Positions 34,148 through 41,926 of a stretch of 64,000 bases of DNA are shown here, piece by piece; the first letter of the stretch is position 1; every line of letters starts with the position of its first letter. The notes under the pieces were generated by a model. The model was given only the letters and a program-made list of their open reading frames with translations, was not told where the DNA came from and did no database searches. The DNA comes from Pedobacter caeni (GTDB lineage Bacteria; Bacteroidota; Bacteroidia; Sphingobacteriales; Sphingobacteriaceae): assembly GCF_900129215.1 (NCBI RefSeq), contig NZ_FQUQ01000001.1, positions 1,426,001 to 1,490,000 on the forward strand. The letters are read 5' to 3'. The position numbers and the translations under genes were made by a program.

Positions 34148-34765
34148 TTATTTATCAGTTTTTTCGTTTTCAATATAGTTTTCAACGATCTTGAGGAAAT
34201 CATCTTTTGAGAGAAACTGCTTAAAGAAATCTGCTAAGGATCCTCTGTTGGTTACCTCAGAAAAGAAAACCTCATGATCGGTTCCAAATACAGTCGGATT
34301 TTCCTGGTTCTCATCAGATAAACAGATATAATAATGATCAGGAAAACCATAATCATAAGTAATCAGCATAAAGTCGGGCTTAGGATCCGTTGAAACCTTA
34401 TAAATTTCAGTCAGATCAACCTCGTCTTTGTCAATGAACATATCGTTCCATTCTTCAAAGTCAAAGGTTCCTTCACGAAATGGCGTAAAAAGCTGGTTTC
34501 TAAAAAATGCCTGTCCATAAGGAATTTCATGATCTGAGAAAAAATGACCGATCAGTTTTTTATAAAAATCCTGTTTACTGTCCTGATAAAGCTGTTTATT
34601 TTCTTCATAAAATTTGTCGGCTCCATAAAGTTCATCAGCATAATCATCACCGTATAAAGGGTGATTAAATGTGATTGCTGCTAAATCCTCCTTTAAGGAC
34701 AGCCCTTTAACATGGTCGGTGTTTCCACCCAAACGCCTGATTTCATTAAGAATTTCTTCTTTCAT
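34148..34765 (-). CDS. SUKH/SMI1-KNR4-like hypothetical protein
   Basis: A 205-residue acidic soluble protein. Segments FMLITYDYGFPDHYYICLSDENQENPTVFGTDHEVFFSEV (about residues 132-170) and SLADFFKQFLS near the C-terminus resemble the SMI1/KNR4 (SUKH) fold, which is widely used by immunity proteins of polymorphic toxins. The match is by pattern only. It lies just upstream of the Crp gene on the same strand and 135 bp downstream of the DUF4274 gene. No toxin gene is visible in this stretch. Confidence 0.5.
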   Translation of the reverse strand: MKEEILNEIRRLGGNTDHVKGLSLKEDLAAITFNHPLYGDDYADELYGADKFYEENKQLYQDSKQDFYKKLIGHFFSDHEIPYGQAFFRNQLFTPFREGTFDFEEWNDMFIDKDEVDLTEIYKVSTDPKPDFMLITYDYGFPDHYYICLSDENQENPTVFGTDHEVFFSEVTNRGSLADFFKQFLSKDDFLKIVENYIENEKTDK

Positions 34766-34784
34766 ATCTTATTTTGAATTTCTC

Positions 34785-34967
34785 TTATTCAGTTCCATTG
34801 ACCAGCCATTCGCTGACCGGGTGATTTGCATTCAATAATCTTGCCTGAATTGCATTATTCCCATCAGACGGTCCTATTTCCACCTTAATTAAGACGTTTT
34901 TTAAACCGCTTGTGTCATGACCTGAGGGATTTCCCAGCGTTGTTTTGCTGCTTTCATTTTGATGTTT
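34785..34967 (-). other. Possible decayed C-terminal reading frame between the SUKH-like and DUF4274 genes
   Basis: On the minus strand an open frame of 60 codons without ATG runs from within the end of the DUF4274 gene, in another frame, to a stop at 34785-34787. It reads protein-like at the end (NAIQARLLNANHP, SEWLVNGTE). It may be a lost small immunity gene or a frameshifted tail of the DUF4274 protein, or chance. Confidence 0.25.
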
Positions 34968-35722
34968 TTATCCTTTGCAGGATCGTAGCTTAATACTTCC
35001 TGATATTCATTGTTGCAAACTTTCTCCACGATTTCTTTCGTTAAAGCACTTGTTTCAGTCCACATACCTGCAAAAGTTTTCAACCTCCAGAAAACCATTA
35101 TTGCGATCCCTTTATCACATAATGCACTCTGACAAATCATCCTTGCTTTTTCAGGGATTTCAACGAAGGAGGCAATGTTAAAAAGTGTCATTGCATCAGG
35201 GCAGTTCCTGACCTTATTCTCAAATACTTCATCAAACCAGCCATCTACCTCTGATTTTTCATAATATACATAGGTTTCTTCACCTTTCGTAGCATCCAGC
35301 ATAAAGGCCGGAGTTGGCGGTTCAGTTTCTCCCCGACTGCTAACCGGATCAAAATGAAGGCTTGATTTTTTATAAAACCCTTTTTGAAAACCGGCCAGAA
35401 TTGTCTTCATCAGCAGAAATATCCGATTGTCATCTTCATTTTTGAGTTCCGTTTTTAAGCTATAGACCAGGTATTCATCCGGCTGTGCCAGCCAAAACAA
35501 CATCAATGCCGTTGCTTCTGCACATTGTTCATGCTCAGCAATCCATTGTAACACTTCCGTACCATCATCCCAATTGTGATGCTCTGCTAAATAATGTAAT
35601 TCTTCCGCTGTTAAAAGCTGGTCGAATTTTTCTCTGCTCAGTTTATTTCCGATTCCTTCATAAAAGTTATCGTCTATAAACTGCTTTTTCTCCGGGGAAA
35701 GTCTGGTCATCAGTTCTCGCAT
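34901..35722 (-). CDS. DUF4274 domain-containing protein
   Basis: A 273-residue protein. The N-terminal part has the pattern ELHYLAEHHNWDDGTEVLQWIAEHEQCAEATALMLFWLAQP (about residues 40-80), the N-W-D-D-G and closing W-x-x-x-P pattern of the DUF4274 family. Its function is not known to me; relatives often occur beside toxin/immunity genes. The remaining part is charged, ending KMKAAKQRWEIPQ. It shares a strand with the SUKH-like gene and may belong to one small immunity-type cluster. Confidence 0.75.
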   Translation of the reverse strand: MRELMTRLSPEKKQFIDDNFYEGIGNKLSREKFDQLLTAEELHYLAEHHNWDDGTEVLQWIAEHEQCAEATALMLFWLAQPDEYLVYSLKTELKNEDDNRIFLLMKTILAGFQKGFYKKSSLHFDPVSSRGETEPPTPAFMLDATKGEETYVYYEKSEVDGWFDEVFENKVRNCPDAMTLFNIASFVEIPEKARMICQSALCDKGIAIMVFWRLKTFAGMWTETSALTKEIVEKVCNNEYQEVLSYDPAKDKNIKMKAAKQRWEIPQVMTQAV

Positions 35723-35766
35723 TTATGGCTGAAATAAACCAAATGTAGGATAAAAAATCATTTGGT

Positions 35767-36510
35767 TTAAGGCCGCATGACCTGGGTGGGATCGATAGTC
35801 CCCTTGTAGTATTCGAAATGTTCGGATCGTTTTCCATCTGCTTTGGTACGAACCACTGCTTTTACAAGGAAGGACTGGTCATCAATCCAGCGCAGCTGAT
35901 CTACCGCCCATTTGCTGCTTTCAAAACTCCGGTGGGCGGTTAACAATTTTGAGGGATTTTTTCTGCTGTTCAGCTTTAATACCCCAATCATGCAGCGGTT
36001 TGGTTGGTAAACCTCATTGTAAAAGTAAAGCAGGTATTTATTGTTCACAGAAGGGATTGGCGTTTCTACCGCTCCATCCCCTATGGAGACGATGCTATAC
36101 CAGAAATTGGTCAGGCTATCGATCAAAATCATGTCACTAAAGCCCAGGTGTTCAGCAGTAGAATTACTGGTCAGCGCATACATATTCAGCTTTGGGAAAT
36201 AATTCATGAACTCATAGCCTTTGAAACCATCCTGCCCGGAATTGGGATCATATTTCTTTAGCCAGTAAGTCTGGCCTTTGGCTGTAATCAGGAACTTTGA
36301 CTTCGTTTCTTTGAGCTTGATTTTTGGTTGCATTTTACCCTGACTATACTGTTCGTATACCAGGGCCGTTGTTTTTTCAAAACTTATTTTTGGCAACTTT
36401 TCATAGTCTTCCATATAGCCAACATTCACCTGTTTTTTTGCCTGTGAAAAGCTATTTAAGGAAAGTAGCAGCAATAAGAACAGTATATTTCTGAAAAGCC
36501 CCATACCCAT
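35767..36510 (-). CDS. Secreted hypothetical protein
   Basis: I start at MGMGLFRNILFLLLLLSLNSFSQ, a signal peptide; the frame stays open upstream to 36567 but would overlap the VOC gene by about 35 bp. The mature region is beta-rich and has a predicted extracellular character (KGQTYWLKKYDPNSGQDG, WYSIVSIGDGAVETPIPSVN). It contains no recognised catalytic motif. I recognise no family. It follows the VOC-family gene by 22 bp on the same strand. Confidence 0.65.
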   Translation of the reverse strand: MGMGLFRNILFLLLLLSLNSFSQAKKQVNVGYMEDYEKLPKISFEKTTALVYEQYSQGKMQPKIKLKETKSKFLITAKGQTYWLKKYDPNSGQDGFKGYEFMNYFPKLNMYALTSNSTAEHLGFSDMILIDSLTNFWYSIVSIGDGAVETPIPSVNNKYLLYFYNEVYQPNRCMIGVLKLNSRKNPSKLLTAHRSFESSKWAVDQLRWIDDQSFLVKAVVRTKADGKRSEHFEYYKGTIDPTQVMRP

Positions 36511-36532
36511 TTTTAAGATCTTAACAGCACAA

Positions 36533-36904
36533 CTAGACGTGCTGATCAAAAAGAATCGTGTTGCCATCCGGATCGGTTACCATAAAACTGGCTGGCCCTG
36601 AAGTACTTTCATCCGCCCCTCCGGCAATTTCAATGCCTTTACTTTTCAATTGTTTCTGAATATCCCTGACATCATCAAACCCGGGAACATTTGCCGCATT
36701 CTCGTCCCACCCGGGATTGAAGGTCAGAATGTTATTTTCAAACATCCCCTGGAACAAGCCAACCAGGGCATTTCCATTCTTCATGATGAGGTAATTCTGT
36801 GCCAGAGATCCTGCAAAGACGCTAAAGCCAAGATTTTCATAAAATGATTTTGAAGCGTTAATATCCTTAACACTCAGGCTGATTGAAAATGCACCTACTT
36901 TCAT
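36533..36904 (-). CDS. VOC-superfamily (glyoxalase/bleomycin-resistance-like) protein
   Basis: A 123-residue single-module VOC protein, with the pattern SLSVKDINASKSFYENLGF at the N-terminus and the closing ASFMVTDPDGNTILFDQHV. VOC proteins bind a metal and act as glyoxalases, dioxygenases or drug-binding resistance proteins. The substrate here is unknown; the single module implies a homodimer. The downstream hypothetical gene on the same strand may be in the same transcript. Confidence 0.83.
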   Translation of the reverse strand: MKVGAFSISLSVKDINASKSFYENLGFSVFAGSLAQNYLIMKNGNALVGLFQGMFENNILTFNPGWDENAANVPGFDDVRDIQKQLKSKGIEIAGGADESTSGPASFMVTDPDGNTILFDQHV

Positions 36905-36958
36905 ATGTTTTGTATTTGGTTACCCTAAATAACGACTAATATTCCTCAAATGGAAATG

Positions 36959-37552
36959 CTATAAAATATTCGCCAGTTTGATATGCTGCAGCAACATAAT
37001 CGTCTTTCCGTCTTTTATTTCGCCCTTAGCAACCAATTCCATCGCCTCGTCAATGTGCATTTCCAGCACTTCAATTTCTTCCTGTTCCACTGCCACTCCA
37101 CCGCCATCATTCACTTTCATGGACTTAGCATATTCCGCAATAAAAAAATACAGGATTTCGGTTACTGAACCCGGCGACATATACGCTTCAAAAACCTTTT
37201 TAACCTCAGTAATTTTATACCCGGTTTCTTCTTCTGTTTCCCTTCTGATGCAATCTTCAGGATTGTCTTTGTCCAGCAGTCCGGCACAACTCTCAATGAG
37301 CATCCCGGTTTCATTGCCATTGAGAAAAGTAGGCAACCTGAACTGCCTGGTTAAGATCACTGTTTTTAATTCCTTGTTATACAGTAAAATTGTAGCACCA
37401 TTCCCCCTATCGTAAGCCTCTCTGTTCTGGGTTTCCCAGGTTCCGTTTTTTTTAAGGTATTCATAAGTGATTTTTCTTAAGGTATACCAGTTATCGGATA
37501 AAACGATGGTCTCAAGGATATTCACTCTGCTATTCTGCATGGGGAACTTCAT
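36959..37552 (-). CDS. nudK: Nudix hydrolase, GDP-mannose pyrophosphatase NudK-like
   Basis: A 197-residue Nudix protein. The Nudix box (GX5EX7REUXEEXGU) is visible from about residue 90, including RRETEEETGYKI. The segments YDRGNGATILLYN, ILTRQFRLPTFLNGNETGM and VLSDNWYTLRKITYEY match E. coli NudK in sequence order, so I call it NudK-like. NudK hydrolyses GDP-mannose and related sugar nucleotides to GMP and sugar phosphate. An internal Met at codon 5 (37540) is an alternative start. It overlaps the DUF4406 gene by 23 bp, so it is likely co-transcribed with it. Confidence 0.85.
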   Translation of the reverse strand: MKFPMQNSRVNILETIVLSDNWYTLRKITYEYLKKNGTWETQNREAYDRGNGATILLYNKELKTVILTRQFRLPTFLNGNETGMLIESCAGLLDKDNPEDCIRRETEEETGYKITEVKKVFEAYMSPGSVTEILYFFIAEYAKSMKVNDGGGVAVEQEEIEVLEMHIDEAMELVAKGEIKDGKTIMLLQHIKLANIL

Positions 37553-37886
37553 CGAGGTGATAATACACTTTCAGTCCTCTTTCCAGGGCAATTCTGACAT
37601 CTTCATCCGCACCTTTAGAGGCCCCCTCAAGACGCAAAACAGCATCACATTTCATCAGCAAACGATGTGCTACCGGATATAAAATCTCTTCATAAGCCGC
37701 ATCGCCAGGATGTGTTGAGCCGGCAAGTTCAAGTAAAGGCAATGCCACCCATTCTCCTATCATCGGAATATGGCCCAACCTGAACAAAGGAAGTGCTGCA
37801 GCTTCCAGTCGGCTGAGGTTTTGTTGCATCAATATAGGATCGTCGTTGGTCCCGCTACGATAAGGACCTGCAATTAGTATAAGCAT
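37530..37886 (-). CDS. DUF4406 / nucleoside 2-deoxyribosyltransferase-like protein
   Basis: I start at MLILIAGPYRSGTNDDP, where the Rossmann-like strand-loop (IAGPYRSG) begins at once, as is usual for the family; the frame is open 11 codons further. The remainder (LIGEWVALPLLELAGS, LLMKCDAVLRLEGASKGAD) fits the DUF4406/nucleoside 2-deoxyribosyltransferase-like fold. The protein is about 118 residues. It overlaps the NudK-like gene on the same strand. A nucleotide-related role is likely but not resolved. Confidence 0.75.
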   Translation of the reverse strand: MLILIAGPYRSGTNDDPILMQQNLSRLEAAALPLFRLGHIPMIGEWVALPLLELAGSTHPGDAAYEEILYPVAHRLLMKCDAVLRLEGASKGADEDVRIALERGLKVYYHLDEVPHAE

Positions 37887-37943
37887 ATGGTATGTCTTTT
37901 CTACAAAACACGGGAACAAAACGGAAGGAAAAAATAATATAGT

Positions 37944-38534
37944 TTAAGAAATTATTTTCTTTTTGCCTTTATTTCCCCGGATCATACTCAGAAACTCTGG
38001 TGTGATCCCAAGGTAAGAAGCAATTTGTTTTTGTTTAACCTGCTGTGCGACTTTAGGGTATTTGATCAGAAAATTATGGTAACGTTCCTCTGCAGAAAGT
38101 GAAAGCTCCTGAATTACCCTGAGCTGTTCTCTGATGTATGCATTTTGCATGATGATCCGGAAAAACCTTTCAAATTTCGGAACCGAGAGGTACAGACGGT
38201 CCAGGTCCTCTTTCTGAAGTTGTAAAATACAACTGTCCTCTATGGCTTCAATATTTAACATGGCAGCCTGCTCATTGACAAAACAAAACATGTCGGTTAC
38301 CCACCAGTCTGCGACAGCAAACATGATGGTAGATTCTTTTCCCGTTTTATCCAGGTAGAAGGCCCTCAATGTACCTGATTCCACAAAGTTGATCTCCTTG
38401 CAGATCTGCCCTTCTTTAAGAATAAAGTCTTTTTTTGAAACCTGCTTTTGCTTTAAGAAGCCAACAAAATGGGCTTCTTCTTCCGGAGTCAGGTTAATAT
38501 GTTTACTGATATTTTTTAGAATAAGTTCGTGCAT
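37944..38534 (-). CDS. Crp/Fnr-family transcriptional regulator
   Basis: A 196-residue regulator similar in layout to the one at 33530-34135. It has a cyclic-nucleotide-binding-like domain (KKDFILKEGQICKEINFVESGTLRAFYL), a helical linker and the C-terminal segment KVAQQVKQKQIASYLGITPEFLSMIRGNK, which is the DNA-reading helix-turn-helix. The IASYLGITPEFLS stretch is the same in both. The effector is unknown. It lies 57 bp upstream of the DUF4406/NudK gene pair on the same strand and may regulate it. Confidence 0.87.
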   Translation of the reverse strand: MHELILKNISKHINLTPEEEAHFVGFLKQKQVSKKDFILKEGQICKEINFVESGTLRAFYLDKTGKESTIMFAVADWWVTDMFCFVNEQAAMLNIEAIEDSCILQLQKEDLDRLYLSVPKFERFFRIIMQNAYIREQLRVIQELSLSAEERYHNFLIKYPKVAQQVKQKQIASYLGITPEFLSMIRGNKGKKKIIS

Positions 38535-38812
38535 CAGCTGCTAATTTACGTTCTTCATTACGGAACTTATCATGGCCCGCGTCAATTAAAACCTTTCTGG
38601 GTTGGTAATGAGCTTTTCCTATGAAAACCGCATGGAGATCCGCAAAACTAGATCAAATAAATCACATACAATTAACATCAATTGAAACCGTGTGTTTTTT
38701 CTTTTTTATAACTTGCTCAAAAAATTACCTGTGAAACAATCATACCGCTTACAAAAAGTAATAAACATGCTGATGATCGCTTCATGACACGAAAAAAAAC
38801 AATGATATACCT

Positions 38813-39583
38813 ATGCAAATACCAGAAAATTGTATCCGGATTTTTCCGGAATATGAAGATGTTTTTTATGATGACCTGGAAAATCATAAAAAGTACTTTC
38901 TCCCTTTATGCTCTATCAATTTAAAGTTCTTTTCCCCTGAAAAAGATCAATGGCTACATTTTGTATCCGTTAAAGAGATTTACGATGGCCGTGTGGGTGA
39001 AAACAGCATTCCTTTTCACACCGACTTTACCAAATGTGATATGTTTGGCTTTGACCTCATTGATGGCAAATATAAGTTTGATGCCAGCTGGGATTATTTT
39101 ACCGTTTCCAAAGAAATTCTCCCCGGCAACTATGCTCAGGAATATACAGAAGCTGAGATTGAGTATAATTTCAACGACAGCATGTACCAGTTAAAGAAGG
39201 CCTATTACAAAAAATACGGAAAGATCTACGATCTGGACTTCAACAGACCAGGTCTGGGTGTTTATGACATCAGGAAACTGGAGCGGTTAAGGCAACTGAC
39301 TCCGGAAGACCTGCACAGCGACCAGCATTCAGATTATCTATCAGAGCGGATCAATGCTAAAATCAACGGTGTACTGGAAGAAATCAATGTAGAAAACCTG
39401 CCACTCGAAGAGGCTGATTTTGGAGGCGAAAACCTGATGGACAAACCTTTTAACAAGAACAAACTTTTTAATTACATCGGTTGTATGGAGGGTTACGATT
39501 TTCAGGAGCATGCCGCTGATCAGGTGTTTCTATTCCATGATCAGGAACTAAATAAAGCAGTGATTTGCCTGGAATATACTTAG
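38813..39583 (+). CDS. Hypothetical protein of unknown family
   Basis: A 256-residue soluble protein, no signal peptide or membrane helix. It is acidic and aromatic-rich (FPEYEDVFYDDLENHKKYF, DGKYKFDASWDYFTVSKE) with a helical middle (EYNFNDSMYQLKKAYYKKYGK). I recognise no family. It may belong to the broad SUKH/DUF1963-type immunity group, but this is speculation. It stands apart from neighbours (278 bp upstream without a gene, in which I see no clear feature; 77 bp to the next gene). Confidence 0.65.
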   Translation: MQIPENCIRIFPEYEDVFYDDLENHKKYFLPLCSINLKFFSPEKDQWLHFVSVKEIYDGRVGENSIPFHTDFTKCDMFGFDLIDGKYKFDASWDYFTVSKEILPGNYAQEYTEAEIEYNFNDSMYQLKKAYYKKYGKIYDLDFNRPGLGVYDIRKLERLRQLTPEDLHSDQHSDYLSERINAKINGVLEEINVENLPLEEADFGGENLMDKPFNKNKLFNYIGCMEGYDFQEHAADQVFLFHDQELNKAVICLEYT

Positions 39584-39660
39584 TTGTTCCACGATCCTGA
39601 TAATTAAACACCAGGATCATAGTATAATTATTCCGGAGAACTGGTATATTCGCGACAATT

Positions 39661-39981
39661 ATGGGTTACGCAAAAGAAAGAGGAAAGCTGGAAAAGTTAT
39701 TGACAAAAACAGCTGGTATAAATGTATATGATGAGAAAAGCCTGGCTATTCTTGTAGATAGCTATGAAAAATACTCACATACAGTCAGGATTCTAAAAAA
39801 TAAAGAGCCTGAGTTGTTCACCGAGTTGTATACAAATGAATTACAGGAAATAAAAGCAGGTAGAAAAACGCTTAAAGAGAGTGATTCAGATGAAACACGT
39901 CAAAGCAATTTCACGGCCTATAAAGAGACCATCGTACGTGCTTTGGAAAAAACCATTAAAACGACTAACGAGACCGTTTAA
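39661..39981 (+). CDS. Small hypothetical helical protein
   Basis: A 106-residue, highly charged, predominantly helical protein (ILVDSYEKYSHTVRILKNKEPELF, ELQEIKAGRKTLKESD). No signal peptide, no motif. I recognise no family. It follows the preceding hypothetical gene by 77 bp on the same strand and ends before a strong terminator, so the two may form one transcript. Confidence 0.6.
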   Translation: MGYAKERGKLEKLLTKTAGINVYDEKSLAILVDSYEKYSHTVRILKNKEPELFTELYTNELQEIKAGRKTLKESDSDETRQSNFTAYKETIVRALEKTIKTTNETV

Positions 39982-40032
39982 TCCTTCACAGGACATCAGT
40001 TAAGATGATATATTTACCCAACCGGGGATTTG

Positions 40033-40059
40033 AAAGCCACTCTGAAGAGTGGCTTTTTT
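40033..40059 (+). terminator. Rho-independent terminator
   Basis: Arms AAAGCCACTCT and AGAGTGGCTTT form an 11-bp stem followed by T residues, placed about 50 bp after the stop of the small helical protein gene. Confidence 0.85.
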
Positions 40060-40178
40060 CATGTTAAGCTGGCTGGAATCCCCCTGTTATTTGTCGCAAC
40101 CCTACACCTTAAATTTCCGGGTTAACCTGCATTTTTGAATTGTAAAAATCATCATGTTCAACCTTTAGAACTCAAAAG

Positions 40179-40988
40179 ATGCTACTTCAAAACAAAACGG
40201 CCATTATATATGGCGCAAGCCCCTCGCTTGGTGGTGCCATTGCCCGATCCTTTGCCGCTGCCGGGGCCGAGGTATTCCTGACCCATAAAAGAATAGAAAC
40301 CGCCCAAAAAGTTGCTGACGAAATCAATGGCCTTCATGGTTTCGCTGAAGCCGCTGAAGTGGATGCACTCGATGCGGATTCGATTGTTAAACATTTAGCC
40401 AGTGTAAAACAAAAGACGGGACATATAGACATCATCTTTAACCTCATTGGCCTGAAAGACACCCAGGATATACCACTACTGGAGATGGAGCTATCTGACT
40501 TTGAGCGTCCGGTACACATCGCCATGCGCACACAGTTCCTCACCGCCACTGCGGCTGGCAGGATCATGATGGAACAGGGGTCAGGTGTAATTCTATCGCT
40601 TACGGCTACACCCGGAGGCATTGGTTACGCAAATGTAGGTGGCTTTGGTCCGGCATGTTGCCTGATAGAAAGCTTTTCAAGGAACCTGGCGGCAGAGCTT
40701 GGTCCCTATGGTGTACGTGCCGTTAATATCCGGTCGGCTGGCTCTCCGGACTCCAGGCCTTTTAAAGAAGCATTGCAAAACCCAGGCGAAGAACTGAACA
40801 GTTTCTTTCAGAAACTTATGGACGACACCATGTTAAAGCAGCTGCCAATGATGGAAGACATAGCGAATACCGCTGTTTTTCTGGCTTCTGATATGGCTGC
40901 AAAGATCACAGGGGTGACCATAGATGTTACCGCCGGAACAACAGCGGCATTAAATTATAAAGTAACTAAAATTCCATTTTCGCAATAA
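40179..40988 (+). CDS. Short-chain dehydrogenase/reductase (SDR)
   Basis: A 269-residue Rossmann enzyme. Present are the nucleotide motif NKTAIIYGASPSLGGAIARSFAAAGA (about residues 4-29), the NxxG region (FNLIGL) and the C-terminal strand TDVTAGTTA-like segment (VTIDVTAGTTAALN). The usual catalytic YxxxK is not evident: the expected position reads GPACCLIESFS. It therefore belongs to the atypical (FabI-like/divergent) SDR group. Its substrate is unknown. An AraC-family gene follows 22 bp downstream on the same strand and may be co-transcribed. Confidence 0.85.
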   Translation: MLLQNKTAIIYGASPSLGGAIARSFAAAGAEVFLTHKRIETAQKVADEINGLHGFAEAAEVDALDADSIVKHLASVKQKTGHIDIIFNLIGLKDTQDIPLLEMELSDFERPVHIAMRTQFLTATAAGRIMMEQGSGVILSLTATPGGIGYANVGGFGPACCLIESFSRNLAAELGPYGVRAVNIRSAGSPDSRPFKEALQNPGEELNSFFQKLMDDTMLKQLPMMEDIANTAVFLASDMAAKITGVTIDVTAGTTAALNYKVTKIPFSQ

Positions 40989-41010
40989 CAATTGCGATAT
41001 TGGGATCACG

Positions 41011-41859
41011 ATGCAAACGAGAATTATAAAAGTCCGCCATCCTCTTTTGAGGCCATTCATACAGTCTTTTCTGTTTTTCAGATCAGATGGCAGCAACGTC
41101 GTAGACTATACTACTTTCCCCAATACGAACCTTTGCCTTGCCATCTATAAAAACAACACCATCGATTACCAAAAAAATGCTGTTCTCAACAGATGTGAAT
41201 TAAACACGGGCGGAAATGGTTATCAAAGCCGTCTGTATGGCTTTCATCAAAATCCATTTCAGGTGCGGGTCAATGCTGATTTAGACCAGATTTGTATTTT
41301 ATTTCATCCTGGTGCTTTGAGGGCTTTTAGCCATGAACCCTTCGAAAATCTGCTTCCATTGAATCAGGTCTTTGAGGCGGTTTTCAAAACCGGTTATTCC
41401 AATTTTCCGGAACAGTTATTTAATGAAAAGAGCACGTTAAAAAGGGCCGACCTGCTGGAAGAATTCCTGGAAAAGCAACTGATGAGCAAACAACTTCATA
41501 CCAAAGTCAATGAAGCCATCTTTGTAATCAATGCCATTGGCCCGGAACAAATGAGTGTAGAACGTCTTGCCAAAGAACTGAACATCAACCCTTCTACACT
41601 ATACCGGCTGTTCTCAGCAGAGATCGGGCAAAGCCCCAAATCATTCCTGCAAACACTACGTTTCAGAAAAGCATTGACGCGCTTAAATCCTGCTGAAAAA
41701 CTGGATTTAACCAATATTGCCTACCTCAATAATTATTACGACCAGGCACATTTCACAAAAGAAGTAAAGGCCCTGGCAGGTGCTACTCCCAGCCAGCTGA
41801 AAAGACGCATTTCTATTGAGCAGGATCAGCTCATCTGGTTGTACAATAAGCAGGATTAA
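41011..41859 (+). CDS. AraC-family transcriptional regulator
   Basis: A 282-residue protein with an N-terminal sensor domain (about 1-170, of the DUF6597-like type) and a C-terminal AraC/XylS domain with two helix-turn-helix units: SVERLAKELNINPSTLYRLFSAEIG and LTNIAYLNNYYDQAHFTKEVKALAG, closing TPSQLKRR. The N-terminal domain would sense a ligand; which one is not known. It sits 22 bp after the SDR gene, so it probably regulates and shares a transcript with it. Confidence 0.88.
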   Translation: MQTRIIKVRHPLLRPFIQSFLFFRSDGSNVVDYTTFPNTNLCLAIYKNNTIDYQKNAVLNRCELNTGGNGYQSRLYGFHQNPFQVRVNADLDQICILFHPGALRAFSHEPFENLLPLNQVFEAVFKTGYSNFPEQLFNEKSTLKRADLLEEFLEKQLMSKQLHTKVNEAIFVINAIGPEQMSVERLAKELNINPSTLYRLFSAEIGQSPKSFLQTLRFRKALTRLNPAEKLDLTNIAYLNNYYDQAHFTKEVKALAGATPSQLKRRISIEQDQLIWLYNKQD

Positions 41860-41926
41860 CCAGCACATCGCTGCAAGATTTTTACAATTTTGGTAATCTG
41901 TTTTATGATAACTTTACCCCTTAGTC

